A stretch of 64,000 nucleotides of DNA from Acidimicrobiaceae bacterium. Lineage in GTDB: Bacteria > Actinomycetota > Acidimicrobiia > Acidimicrobiales > JAUTXP01. The stretch covers positions 26,116 through 90,115 of the forward strand of contig JAUTXP010000007.1 of the NCBI GenBank assembly GCA_030837965.1, read 5' to 3'. The translations under genes and the position numbers were made by a program. This document shows, one piece after another, positions 52,036 to 60,595 of the stretch. Positions within the stretch are counted from its first letter, which is position 1; each line of letters starts with the position of its first letter. The notes under the pieces are model-generated. The model made no database searches. It was not told the origin of the DNA and saw only the letters and a program-made list of their open reading frames with translations.

Positions 52036-53459
52036 TGCCCGACCTGCGGCGGGCGGCCGCCCCCGTCGTGCTGGCCGTGCTCACCGCGGCGTCGGCCGCG
52101 GTGGCCGTTCACGCCCCGCCCGCGCCCCACTCCCGCCTGGCGGGCCTGGCCCGGCCCGCCGCCCCCGTCCTTTCCGTGCGCAGGACCCCCGAGCTGCTGA
52201 GCAGGACCATCGCCGACGTCAACCTCAGCACCCGACTGGACGCGGCGCTGGCCGACCCGGCCCTGGGCGACGGCCGCCGCAGCTCGTGCCTCATCGTGCG
52301 CCACAACGAGCGGACCTTGTACAGCAAGGACCCGGACCAGGCCCTCATCCCTGCGTCCAACCTCAAGCTCCTCACCGCCTTGGCCGTGCTGGCCAAGCTC
52401 GGTCCAGACGAGCACCTCGTCACCACGGTCAAAGGCAGGCCGCCTGGGGCCGATGGCACCGTCGTCGGCCCGCTCTACGTCGTGGGCGGCGGCGACCCGC
52501 TGCTCGAGACGGCGGACTACGCGGCGTCGTTCAAGAACCAGCCCCAGATCCGCACCGCCTTCGAGCAGTTGGCCGACGACCTGGTGGCCCACGGCGTGCG
52601 CCATGTGACCGGCCCCGTCCTGGGCGACGAGGGCCGATTCGACACCCAGCGCTACGTGCCGACGTGGAGGCCGCGCTACATCGCCGACGCCGAGGTGGGC
52701 CCGGCCGCGGCCCTGCTCGTGAACGACGGCTTCACCCAGTTCAAGCCCAAGCACATCGCGGCGACGTCGCCCGCGGCCCACGCGGCCGCCGTCCTCACCG
52801 ACCTCCTCAAGGGCAGGGGCGTGGTCATCGACGGCGCACCCGCTCAGGGCAGTGCCCCGGACGGGCCGCCGACGCTGATCGAACTCCGCTCGCCCCCGAT
52901 CCGCGACGTGATCGCAGAGATGCTCAAGGAGAGCGACAACACCACGGCCGAGCTGCTCACCAAGGAGCTGGGCAGGAGGGTGTCGGGGCCGGGCAAGGGG
53001 ACCACGGCCGCGGGCGTCGACGCCGTCCGACAGATCCTGGCCGATGCGGGCGTGCCCGCGGCCGCCCTGCAAGCCCTCAAGGCGGTCGACGGTTCCGGGC
53101 TGGACCGCTCGGACCGGGCCACGTGCACCCTCTTGCTGCACGTCCTGACCACCGGCCCCACCGTCGGCCCCTTGCAACGAGGCCTGCCCACCGCCGCACG
53201 CGAGGGAACGCTGGCCGAGCGCTTCCAGAACAACCCGGCAGCCGGAAGGCTTCGAGCCAAGACGGGCTCCCTCGACGGTGTGGTCGGCCTGTCGGGACTG
53301 GTCGACGCGCCCACCCCTGCGGGGTCGCCGCTCGCCTTCTCCCTCCTCGTCAACGACCTGCCCAAGGACGCGGCCGGGCGGGCCCTCCAAGAGAGTGTCG
53401 GCGCCATCCTGGCCCGGTACCCCGACGCGCCCGCGCCGGACCAACTGGCACCGCAATGA
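52035..53459 (+). CDS. dacB: D-alanyl-D-alanine carboxypeptidase/endopeptidase (PBP4-type, S13)
   Basis: The 474-residue secreted penicillin-binding protein has a signal peptide and the three catalytic motifs: SNLK (Ser108 and Lys111), SDN (in KESDNTTAELL) and KTG (in RAKTGSLDGV). It trims or cleaves peptidoglycan crosslinks outside the membrane. The length is close to PBP4. It overlaps the next gene by 4 nt (ATGA). Confidence 0.93.
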   Translation: MPDLRRAAAPVVLAVLTAASAAVAVHAPPAPHSRLAGLARPAAPVLSVRRTPELLSRTIADVNLSTRLDAALADPALGDGRRSSCLIVRHNERTLYSKDPDQALIPASNLKLLTALAVLAKLGPDEHLVTTVKGRPPGADGTVVGPLYVVGGGDPLLETADYAASFKNQPQIRTAFEQLADDLVAHGVRHVTGPVLGDEGRFDTQRYVPTWRPRYIADAEVGPAAALLVNDGFTQFKPKHIAATSPAAHAAAVLTDLLKGRGVVIDGAPAQGSAPDGPPTLIELRSPPIRDVIAEMLKESDNTTAELLTKELGRRVSGPGKGTTAAGVDAVRQILADAGVPAAALQALKAVDGSGLDRSDRATCTLLLHVLTTGPTVGPLQRGLPTAAREGTLAERFQNNPAAGRLRAKTGSLDGVVGLSGLVDAPTPAGSPLAFSLLVNDLPKDAAGRALQESVGAILARYPDAPAPDQLAPQ

Positions 53460-54130
53460 CCGACCCCACCGACCCAAGCCCCACGGACCCAAGCCCGACG
53501 GACCCGCCCGCCGTCCCCCTTCCCATGTTCCCGCTGGGGATGGTGCTGTTCCCGTACATGCCCCTCGCCGTCCACGTCTTCGAGCCCCGCTACCGCGCCT
53601 TGGTGCGCGACTGCCTGCGCGACCGGCGTGAGTTCGGCGTCGTCCTCATCGAGCGCGGCAGCGAGGTGGGCGGAGGCGACCAGCGCTTCTCGGTGGGCAC
53701 CGTGGCCCACATCACCGAGACCAGCGAGTACCGCGACGGCCGGTGGGACGTGCTGGGCAAGGGGACGCGCCGGGTGCGCGTGGCCACGTGGCTGCCCGAC
53801 GACCCCTATCCGCTCGCCCTCACCGTCGAGCGGCCCGATCAGGGCGACGACGACATCGACCCGGATGCGCTGACCGAGGCCGACCAAGCCGTCCGCCGGG
53901 CCCTGGCCCTGCTGTCCGAACTGGGCGAGGTGGGTCGGGCCCCGGCCACCTACGCGCTCAACCCCGAGCCTCGACTGGCCGTGTGGCAGTTGGCCGTCAT
54001 CGCGCCCGTGTCGGCCATCGACCAACAGCGCGTCCTCGAGGTCGACGACGCCAACCAGCGCCTCCGCACGCTGACGCAGTTGGCGGCCGACGCCGCGGCT
54101 GTGCTTGCGTACCGTTTGTCAGGGGGATAG
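53456..54130 (+). CDS. LON substrate-binding domain protein
   Basis: The 224-residue protein is a lone Lon N-terminal domain (PLPMFPLGMVLFPYMPLAVHVFEPRYRALV, GVVLIERGSEVG, FSVGTVAHI) without the ATPase or protease parts. Such proteins are common in actinobacteria and of unsettled role. The N-terminus carries a Thr-Asp-Pro repeat (DPSPTDPSPTDP) encoded by 15-bp units. Confidence 0.88.
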   Translation: MTDPTDPSPTDPSPTDPPAVPLPMFPLGMVLFPYMPLAVHVFEPRYRALVRDCLRDRREFGVVLIERGSEVGGGDQRFSVGTVAHITETSEYRDGRWDVLGKGTRRVRVATWLPDDPYPLALTVERPDQGDDDIDPDALTEADQAVRRALALLSELGEVGRAPATYALNPEPRLAVWQLAVIAPVSAIDQQRVLEVDDANQRLRTLTQLAADAAAVLAYRLSGG

Positions 54131-54160
54131 GAAGTCGCATCCCGCCAGCCCGGAGGAGCC

Positions 54161-54505
54161 GTGGCCGAAGCGCGCAATCGCACCGACAAGTCCCTTCCCA
54201 CGCAGGTCCAAGAGCTGTGGGAACTCGTCGTCGCCTACCTCAAGCAGGAGACGATCGAGCCCATCAAGACGCTGGGCCGGTTCGTGGCCGCGGGCGTGGC
54301 CGGCTCCGTGCTGCTGGCCATCGGCCTGCCGCTGCTCGTCCTCGCCGTGCTGCGGGCCGTGCAGAACGAGACCGAGAACCACCTGACCGGCAGCCTCACG
54401 TGGGTGCCCTACCTGGCCGCCGCCGCGGTGGCCGCCGGGTTCGCCGGGCTGGCCCTGTGGGGCATGGCCCGCAAGAACGACAGAAAGAAGGAGGCCGACC
54501 GCTGA
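54161..54505 (+). CDS. Actinobacterial holin-superfamily membrane protein (Phage_holin_3_6-like)
   Basis: The 114-residue protein has a helical cytoplasmic start (VQELWELVVAYLKQETIEPI), two membrane helices (AAGVAGSVLLAIGLPLLVLAVL; YLAAAAVAAGFAGLALWGM) and a basic tail. GTG 54161 has a GGAGGA site 4 nt upstream. Despite the domain name it is a housekeeping-type gene here, beside two other small membrane proteins. Confidence 0.8.
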   Translation: MAEARNRTDKSLPTQVQELWELVVAYLKQETIEPIKTLGRFVAAGVAGSVLLAIGLPLLVLAVLRAVQNETENHLTGSLTWVPYLAAAAVAAGFAGLALWGMARKNDRKKEADR

Positions 54506-54717
54506 TGGCGGTGCCCGAAGGCAAGATCACCCGCGAGCACATCGAGGCCAAGCTCCACGAGATCAAGGGCGAGGTCGACGCCACCGGCGAGCAGGCCAAG
54601 CCCTACGCGCTGGGCGCGGCCATCGTGGGCATCATCGCCTTGGCCGGCCTGGCCTATGTGCTGGGCAGGCGCAAGGGCCGCAAGAAGACCACCGTGGTCG
54701 AGGTGCGCAGGGTCTGA
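54505..54717 (+). CDS. Small single-helix membrane protein (70 aa)
   Basis: The N-terminus is charged and helical (KITREHIEAKLHEIKGEVDATGE), one membrane helix follows (LGAAIVGIIALAGLAYVLG), and the tail is basic (RRKGRKK). It overlaps both neighbours by 1 nt (TGATG). It probably works with the preceding holin-like protein. Confidence 0.75.
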   Translation: MAVPEGKITREHIEAKLHEIKGEVDATGEQAKPYALGAAIVGIIALAGLAYVLGRRKGRKKTTVVEVRRV

Positions 54718-54908
54718 TGATCCGCTTCCTCGTGCGCAACGGCCTGCGCAAAGGCGTGTTCGGCGGGAGCAGGCCGTGGCTGGTGCTGGGCGGCGTGGGC
54801 GTGCTGGTCAAGGTGCTGCGCAAGCTGGGCGGCAGCGAGCCGCAAGTCGTCTACTCCGAGGAGCTTCCTGTCGGCACGGCCGTCGTCATCGCCAACGAGC
54901 CGCGATGA
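54717..54908 (+). CDS. Small basic hypothetical protein (63 aa)
   Basis: The start overlaps the preceding stop. It has a basic N-terminus and a glycine-rich hydrophobic stretch (PWLVLGGVGVLVKVLRKLGG) that may insert in or lie on the membrane. It belongs to the same coupled set of small genes. Confidence 0.7.
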   Translation: MIRFLVRNGLRKGVFGGSRPWLVLGGVGVLVKVLRKLGGSEPQVVYSEELPVGTAVVIANEPR

Positions 54909-54915
54909 TGGAGGC

Positions 54916-55113
54916 GTGAAGGTCCTCCTTCGGAACCCCAAGCGAGAGGTCGACGTGCCCGGCCCGCTTCGGGTGTCCGCGCTCTTGGAGCGACTGGCGG
55001 TCAACAGGGAGTCGGTCCTCGTCATCAAGGGCGACACGCTGGTCACCGGCGACGCCGTGCTGGCCGACGCCGACACCGTCGAGGTGCGCCCCGTCATCAG
55101 CGGCGGGGCCTAA
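54916..55113 (+). CDS. ThiS/MoaD-like sulfur carrier protein (TtuB candidate)
   Basis: The 65-residue beta-grasp protein (VKVLLRNPKREVDVPG, LLERLAVNRESVLVIKGDTLV, DTVEVRPVISGGA) ends in Gly-Gly plus one Ala. Sulfur carriers of this family are activated as a C-terminal Gly-Gly thiocarboxylate. The TtuA-like gene begins 2 nt later, so it is probably the sulfur donor for tRNA thiolation. The extra Ala would need removal or is tolerated. Confidence 0.82.
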   Translation: MKVLLRNPKREVDVPGPLRVSALLERLAVNRESVLVIKGDTLVTGDAVLADADTVEVRPVISGGA

Positions 55114-55115
55114 CC

Positions 55116-56069
55116 GTGAAGTGCCGCCGCTGCCGCCAGCCCGCGGCCATCGAGATTCGGCGCCACAACGCCGCCTTCTGCCCGCCCTGCTTCGAGCACC
55201 ACTGCATCGAGCAGGTGCGCAAGGCCATCGACGAGTTCGACATGGTCGGCGCGGGCGACCGCGTGCTCGTCGCCGTCAGCGGGGGCAAGGACTCGCTGGC
55301 CCTTTGGGACATGCTCGTGTCGCTGGGCTACGACGCCGACGGCCTGTACCTCGGTCTCGGCATCGGCGACTACTCGTCGGACTCGGCCGTCTACACGCGG
55401 GCCTTCGCCGAGGGGCGCGGCCTCAAGCTGATCGAGGTCGACATCCCCACCGAGTTCGGCTTCGACATCCCGGGCGCGGCGCTGGTCACCAAGCGGGTGC
55501 CGTGCTCCGCGTGCGGCCTGTCGAAGCGGCACCTGTTCAACCAGGCCGCCCTCGAAGGCGGCTACGACGTGGTGGCCACCGGCCACAATCTGGACGACGA
55601 GGCCGCCGTGCTGTTCGGCAACGTGCTGCGCTGGCAGACCGACTACCTCGGACGCCAGTTGCCCGTGCTGCCCGCGGCCCACGGCTTCCCGCGCAAGGTG
55701 AAGCCCCTTGTCCGACTGGGGGAGCGGGAGACGGCCGCGTGGTGCGTGTTGCGGGGCATCGACTACCAGGTCGAGGAATGCCCCAACGCGGTGGGCAACA
55801 AGCACCTCGGCTACAAGGAGGCGCTCAACGCCATCGAGGACGCGTCGCCCGGCTCCAAGCACGCCTTTTACTTCGAGTTCCTGTCGAAGGCGTCGAAGCA
55901 CTTCACCCCGCAGGCCGAGGCCGAGCAGGAGGGGCTGCGGCCGTGCACCGGCTGCGGCGCGCCCACCACCGACCAGGAGCTGTGCGCCTTCTGCAAGCTG
56001 GTGGCCCGGGTGGCGCGAGCGACTCAAGCGGAGGCTGCGACCAAGGCGGGCAAGGCGGGCACGGGATGA
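55116..56069 (+). CDS. ttuA: TtuA/TtcA family tRNA 2-thiolation enzyme
   Basis: The 317-residue protein has an N-terminal zinc site (CRRC and CPPC), the PP-loop SGGKDS (55-60) that adenylates the target uridine, and Cys130, Cys133 and Cys222. As I recall it, those positions hold the 4Fe-4S cluster in Thermus TtuA. A second zinc site (CTGC, CAFC) closes the protein. It should put sulfur on a tRNA pyrimidine, by homology T54. GTG start 2 nt after the carrier; ATGA overlap with trmI. Confidence 0.9.
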   Translation: MKCRRCRQPAAIEIRRHNAAFCPPCFEHHCIEQVRKAIDEFDMVGAGDRVLVAVSGGKDSLALWDMLVSLGYDADGLYLGLGIGDYSSDSAVYTRAFAEGRGLKLIEVDIPTEFGFDIPGAALVTKRVPCSACGLSKRHLFNQAALEGGYDVVATGHNLDDEAAVLFGNVLRWQTDYLGRQLPVLPAAHGFPRKVKPLVRLGERETAAWCVLRGIDYQVEECPNAVGNKHLGYKEALNAIEDASPGSKHAFYFEFLSKASKHFTPQAEAEQEGLRPCTGCGAPTTDQELCAFCKLVARVARATQAEAATKAGKAGTG

Positions 56070-56845
56070 GCGCGCCGTTCGGCGCGGGCGACAGGGCCTT
56101 GTTCTTCGACCGCAAGGGCCGGCGCTATCTGGTCACCTTGTCGGACGAGGGCCAGTTCCACACCCACGCGGGCTACGTGCCCCACGCCGACGTCATCGGC
56201 CAGAGCGAAGGCGTCACCGTGACGGCCACGGGCGGGGCCCGGTACCTGGTGGTGCGGCCCACGTTGAGCGAGTTCGTCTTGAAGATGCCGCGCGGTGCCC
56301 AGGTCATCTATCCGAAGGACTTGGGGCCGATCCTCATGCTGGCCGACGTGTTCCCCGGCGCGCGGGTCTTGGAGGCCGGGGTGGGGTCGGGCGCGCTGTC
56401 GATGACGCTGCTGCGCGCGGGCGCCGACGTCGTGGGCTACGAGCTGCGGGCCGACTTCGCGGCGCGCGCCGCGGAGAACGTGGGCGCCTTCGTCGGGGCG
56501 GACGCCTTGGCCCGCTACAAGGTCGAGGAGCGCGACGTCTACGAGGGCATCGACGAAGTCGACCTCGACCGCGTCGTGCTGGACCTGCCCGAGCCGTGGC
56601 GGGTGGTGAAGCACGCCGAGTCGGCCCTGCATCCCGGCGGCATCCTCGTGTCGTATCTGCCCACCATCACCCAGTCGGCCCAGTTGCGGGAGACGCTGGC
56701 GGCCAGCGCCTTCGGCATGGCCGAGACCATCGAGGTCCTCCATCGGTCGTGGCACATCGAAGGCCAATCGGTGCGTCCCGACCACCGCATGGTGGGCCAC
56801 ACCGGTTTCCTCACCGCGGCCCGCCTCTTGGGGCCCACTCCCTAG
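56066..56845 (+). CDS. trmI: tRNA (adenine-58-N1)-methyltransferase TrmI
   Basis: The 259-residue protein has the TrmI N-terminal domain (GDRALFFDRKGRRYLVTL, GARYLVVRPTLSEFVLKMPRGAQVIYPKD) and a class I methyltransferase fold with VLEAGVGSGALSMTLL and VVLDLPEPW. It methylates A58 in the T-loop of tRNA. It is translationally coupled to ttuA, which acts on the neighbouring T54. Confidence 0.94.
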   Translation: MSAPFGAGDRALFFDRKGRRYLVTLSDEGQFHTHAGYVPHADVIGQSEGVTVTATGGARYLVVRPTLSEFVLKMPRGAQVIYPKDLGPILMLADVFPGARVLEAGVGSGALSMTLLRAGADVVGYELRADFAARAAENVGAFVGADALARYKVEERDVYEGIDEVDLDRVVLDLPEPWRVVKHAESALHPGGILVSYLPTITQSAQLRETLAASAFGMAETIEVLHRSWHIEGQSVRPDHRMVGHTGFLTAARLLGPTP

Positions 56846-56857
56846 CCCGCCCGCGCC

Positions 56858-58030
56858 GTGAACTCGTTCGACTACGTCATCCTGGTGGCCCTGACCGCGG
56901 CCGCGGTCGGCGGCTACCGCCTCGGGTTCCTGGCCCGGGTGACGTCGTGGATCGGACTGACCTTCGGCCTGTTCATCGGGGCCCGCCTGATGCCGGTAGT
57001 GCTCGAGGCGTTCAGCGGGCCGGACCCCGCGGCCAAGCTGTTCCTGGCGGGCGGCGTGCTCATCGCCGGGGCCTTCGTCGGCCAGGCCATCGGGCTCGTC
57101 GTCGGCCACGCGGTGCGGAGCCGGGTCAAGCTCGGTCCCATCGCATGGGTGGACAGGGCCGTGGGCGCCTTCGTCGGCGGGCTCGGTGTGGTGCTGCTGG
57201 TCTGGTTCCTGCTGCCCGCCATGGCCGACGTGCCCGGCGACTTCTCCCGCCAGGCCCGCGGCTCCAAGATCGCCAACCTGGTCGACTCGGCCCTGCCCCG
57301 CCCGCCCGACACGCTCCAGGCCCTGCGCCGGCTGGTGGGCGACACCAACTTCCCCAAGGTCTTCGAGTCGCTCAAGCCCGCGCCCGAAACCGGGCCGCCG
57401 CCCGCGACCCTGGGCGTGGCCGCCGACATCCTGCGGCGGGTCGAGGCGTCGACCGTGAAGGTGGCGGGCAACGCGTGCAGGCGCATTCAAGAGGGGAGCG
57501 GGTTCGCGGTGGGCACCGACCTGATCGCCACCAACGCCCACGTGGTGGCGGGGGAGAAGGCGACCACGGTCGAGCGGCTGGACGGCAAGCGGCTCAACGC
57601 CACCGTCGTGCTGTTCGACTCGGACCGCGACCTGGCCCTGTTGCGCGTCCCGGGCCTTTCGCAGGCCCCGCTGGCCGTCGGCGCCGGGAAGGTGGGCGAG
57701 CAGGGCGCGGTGTTCGGCCACCCCGGCGGGCAGACCCAGTTGCGGGTCGCGCCCGCGGCCGTGCGCCAGCGGGTCGACGCCCGCGGCCGCGACCTGTACG
57801 ACTCGCACTCCACCAGTCGGGACGTGTGGATCTTGGCCTCGGACCTGCACCCGGGCGATTCAGGCGCGGCCCTCACCGACCAGCAGGGCACGGTCATCGG
57901 CGTGGCCTTTGCCATCGCGCCGGACAAGCCCGGCACGTCCTACGCCCTCAGCAGCAAAGAGCTCAACTCGGTGCTGGCCGCCCCCCACGCCGGCGCGGTC
58001 AGCACCGGCCCCTGCCTCACCAAAGCCTGA
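56858..58030 (+). CDS. MarP-family membrane serine protease (CvpA domain plus trypsin-like)
   Basis: The 390-residue protein has four N-terminal membrane helices of the CvpA type (residues 1-125) and an extracytoplasmic trypsin-like domain with the triad His228 (TNAHVVAG), Asp258 (RDLALLRV) and Ser335 (PGDSGAAL). A Cys pair (NACRR and TGPCLT) could form the disulfide known in MarP. In mycobacteria MarP supports acid and oxidative stress resistance. GTG 56858 follows trmI by 12 nt. Confidence 0.9.
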   Translation: MNSFDYVILVALTAAAVGGYRLGFLARVTSWIGLTFGLFIGARLMPVVLEAFSGPDPAAKLFLAGGVLIAGAFVGQAIGLVVGHAVRSRVKLGPIAWVDRAVGAFVGGLGVVLLVWFLLPAMADVPGDFSRQARGSKIANLVDSALPRPPDTLQALRRLVGDTNFPKVFESLKPAPETGPPPATLGVAADILRRVEASTVKVAGNACRRIQEGSGFAVGTDLIATNAHVVAGEKATTVERLDGKRLNATVVLFDSDRDLALLRVPGLSQAPLAVGAGKVGEQGAVFGHPGGQTQLRVAPAAVRQRVDARGRDLYDSHSTSRDVWILASDLHPGDSGAALTDQQGTVIGVAFAIAPDKPGTSYALSSKELNSVLAAPHAGAVSTGPCLTKA

Positions 58031-58033
58031 CCC

Positions 58034-58074
58034 CCCATCTTTTCCACAGCACCCCCTGCTGTGGAAAAGATGGG
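58034..58074. repeat. 31-bp dispersed palindrome, copy A7, with extended stem
   Basis: The core (58039-58069) has perfect arms with loop CCCCC. Flanking CCCAT and ATGGG extend the stem to 18 bp. It fills the convergent junction between the MarP gene and modC. Confidence 0.95.
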
Positions 58075-58077
58075 ATA

Positions 58078-59085
58078 TCAGGCGGGGTAGAGGTCGATCT
58101 CGGTGGCTTTGACCGACGCCCACACGGGCAGGCCGGGCCGCAGCCCCATCTCGGCCACCGCGCCGGGCGTCACCTCGGCCACCAACTCGACGGGGCCGAC
58201 CCAGCGCACGCGGGCCCTGTCTCCCTCCATGTCCACATCGGCCACCTGTCCGGGCCAGGCGTTGCGGGCGCTGGTCAGAGGCCGCTCGGCCGAAAGGGTG
58301 ACGGCCCTGGGATGGAACACCGCGAACGCAGCGCGCCCATCGAGGCCCGCAGTCGCAGCCGCGGCCACCGCGGCCACGACGACCGCCCCGACCCGAAGCC
58401 CGCCCGACTCGGCCTGACCGGCCAGCAGGTTTACCCCCGCCATCCGGGCCGACCACGCCGAGCGGGGCCGGTTGCGCACGTCCGCCACCGACCCGGCCTG
58501 CACCACCCGGCCCGCCTCCAACACCACGACCTTGGTGGCCAACGCCAGCACGTCGACGGGCTGGTGGGTGACCAGCACGCACACCCGGTTAGGCGCGGCG
58601 GCCACGGTCCTGACGGCGTGGCGCACGTCGGCCACGGCCGACACGTCCACCCCGGCGAAGGGCTCGTCCAGCAGCAGCACCGCGGGCCGTCGGGCCAAGG
58701 CCCGGGCTAGCGCCACCCGCTGGGCCTGCCCACCGGACAGCGCGTGCGGGCGGAGCCCGGCCACGTGGCCCACGCCCACGTCGTCCAGCCAGCCCTGGGC
58801 CTGGCCGCGGGCCTCGCTCTTGCCCAGCCCGGCCCGCCGCAGCCCGAAGGCCACGTTGTCCAGCGCGTTCAAGTGCGGGAACAACAGCCGGTCTTGGAAC
58901 ACCAGGCCCACTTCGCCCGGCCGCTGGGCCGCGACCGCCCGCAGCAAGGTCGACTTGCCCGACCCGTTCGGCCCCACCAGGGCAACCACATCGCCCGCGT
59001 CGGCCTGCAACGAGGCCCGCAGGTCGAGCGACCCGGCCTGCACCTCCACGTCGACATCGAGCAGTCGGGTCAGCGCCACGTCCAC
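58078..59085 (-). CDS. modC: Molybdate ABC transporter ATPase ModC
   Basis: The 335-residue protein has Walker A (GPNGSGKST), signature (LSGGQAQRVALARAL), Walker B (VLLLDEPFAG) and the H-loop (VTHQPVDVL). A C-terminal TOBE domain (LTSARNAWPGQVADVDMEG, VELVAEVTPGAVAEMGLRPGLPVWASVKATEI) binds molybdate or tungstate. It overlaps modB by 16 nt. GTG 59085 or 59079 can start it. Confidence 0.9.
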   Translation of the reverse strand: MDVALTRLLDVDVEVQAGSLDLRASLQADAGDVVALVGPNGSGKSTLLRAVAAQRPGEVGLVFQDRLLFPHLNALDNVAFGLRRAGLGKSEARGQAQGWLDDVGVGHVAGLRPHALSGGQAQRVALARALARRPAVLLLDEPFAGVDVSAVADVRHAVRTVAAAPNRVCVLVTHQPVDVLALATKVVVLEAGRVVQAGSVADVRNRPRSAWSARMAGVNLLAGQAESGGLRVGAVVVAAVAAAATAGLDGRAAFAVFHPRAVTLSAERPLTSARNAWPGQVADVDMEGDRARVRWVGPVELVAEVTPGAVAEMGLRPGLPVWASVKATEIDLYPA

Positions 59086-59843
59086 CGCCCCCGCAGGCCG
59101 GCAATGACCGCGACCGACACGGCCAGCAGCAGCACGGACAAGGCCAGCGCCGCGTCCCGGTCCGTCTGCAAGGCCACGTAGACGGCGAGGGGCAGGGTCT
59201 GCGTGCGCCCCGGCAGGTTGCCCGCGAACGTGATGGTGGCCCCGAACTCGCCCAGAGCCCGAGCCCACGACAGCGCCGCGCCCGCGGCCACGGCGGGCGC
59301 CACCTGCGGCAGGGTCACGTGCACGAACCGGGACCACGGCCCCGCGCCCAGCACCCTGGCCGCCTCCTCGTAGCGCCGGTCCAGCCCTAGCAGCCCGGCC
59401 TCGGTGGCCAGCACCAGGAAGGGGAGGGCGACGAAGGCCTCGGCCACCACCGCCCCCGCGGTCGTGAACGGCAGCCGCAGGGGCAGCACGCCGCGGCGGC
59501 CGAAGGCGAACAGCAAGGCGGCCCCGCCCACCACGGGCGGCAGCACCATGGGCACGAGGACGACGGCCCGGACCAGGCCCAGACCGGGCACGCTGCTGCG
59601 GGCCAGCACCCACGCGAGGGGCACGCCGAGCACCAGGCACAGCGCGAGCGCGCCCAACGAGCAGGCCAGGGACAGGCGCAGGGCCTGCAAGGCCGACGGC
59701 GCGGTCACATCGTGGAGCAACGTCGACCATGGCGCCCGCATCAACAGCCCGGCCAGGGGCAGGCCGATGAGGACGAGCGCGCCTGCGGCCAGGACCCACA
59801 CGCCGGCACCCGCGGTTGTGGCGGACACCCTGCCCTCTCGCAT
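59070..59843 (-). CDS. modB: Molybdate ABC transporter permease ModB
   Basis: The 257-residue permease has about six helices and the EAA loop (EEAARVLGAGPWSRFVHVTLPQVAPAV), followed by ALSWARALGEFGATITFAGNLPGRTQTLPLAVY, characteristic of ModB/CysT. It moves the oxyanion through the membrane with ModC. It begins 14 nt after modA; a GTG at residue 6 is also possible. Confidence 0.92.
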   Translation of the reverse strand: MREGRVSATTAGAGVWVLAAGALVLIGLPLAGLLMRAPWSTLLHDVTAPSALQALRLSLACSLGALALCLVLGVPLAWVLARSSVPGLGLVRAVVLVPMVLPPVVGGAALLFAFGRRGVLPLRLPFTTAGAVVAEAFVALPFLVLATEAGLLGLDRRYEEAARVLGAGPWSRFVHVTLPQVAPAVAAGAALSWARALGEFGATITFAGNLPGRTQTLPLAVYVALQTDRDAALALSVLLLAVSVAVIAGLRGRWTWR

Positions 59844-59857
59844 TGTTCTCGGCACCG

Positions 59858-60595
59858 TCACCCCGTATCCGACGATGCGTCCGGTGCCGAGAAGCCCGCG
59901 GCCCGCAGTCTGGCCGGGAGGCGGGCGACGTAGCGCCGGGCCGCCGCCCGGTGCGAACTGGTCTTCACCACCGCGGCGACATATCGCGTCACGATATTTT
60001 GTGCAGAAGGGATGGCGACGTCGCCCACGGCTCGAGCGCGGGCGTCGGTGGCGTAGACGATGGCCGCGTCGGCCTCGCCCAACACCACTTTCTGCACGGC
60101 CGACTCCACGTCCAGCTCCAACGACTTCGGATGGACCTGCACCCCGGCCCGGCCCAGGACGTCGGCTGCGTACTTGCCCGCCGGGACGGAAGGATGGGCC
60201 AGCACCACCACCACGTCGGGGCGGGCCAGGTCGGCTAGTCCCCGCACGCCCTTGGGGTTGCCGGGCGCCACCGCGATGGCCAGCGTGTTGGACGCCACCA
60301 CCGCAGGCCGCTCCACCCGCCCGTGGGCGGCCAGGCCGTCCATGGTGCGCTGGTCGGCGGTCACGATGACGTCGACGTCGGCGCCCTCCTCCACCGAGAG
60401 GGCCAACTGCTGCGACCCGCCGAAGCTCACGCGTGCCTGGGCGTACTCGCGCAACCCGGTGGACAGCGACGCCGCGGCCAGCACGGTGAGCCTCCCGCCC
60501 GCCCCGGACGACGAGCACGCGCCCCCCAACAACGCCGACGTCAGCGCCAGCCCGACGAGGACGACGGCCCGCCACGGCCGGGAACGGCTACCCAC
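59858..60595 (-). CDS. modA: Molybdate-binding lipoprotein ModA
   Basis: The 245-residue protein has a lipobox signal (LLGGACSSS) and the ModA pattern (LTVLAAASLSTGLREY, SFGGSQQLALSVEEGADVDVIVTAD, AAIVYATDARA). It captures molybdate or tungstate outside the membrane. The GTG start overlaps the regulator's stop by 8 nt. Confidence 0.92.
   Translation of the reverse strand: MGSRSRPWRAVVLVGLALTSALLGGACSSSGAGGRLTVLAAASLSTGLREYAQARVSFGGSQQLALSVEEGADVDVIVTADQRTMDGLAAHGRVERPAVVASNTLAIAVAPGNPKGVRGLADLARPDVVVVLAHPSVPAGKYAADVLGRAGVQVHPKSLELDVESAVQKVVLGEADAAIVYATDARARAVGDVAIPSAQNIVTRYVAAVVKTSSHRAAARRYVARLPARLRAAGFSAPDASSDTG

Noticed and set aside
54161..54505. Holin-family protein as a sign of a prophage
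   Set aside because: No phage structural, integrase or lysis genes are near; the family is a common actinobacterial membrane protein in housekeeping runs.
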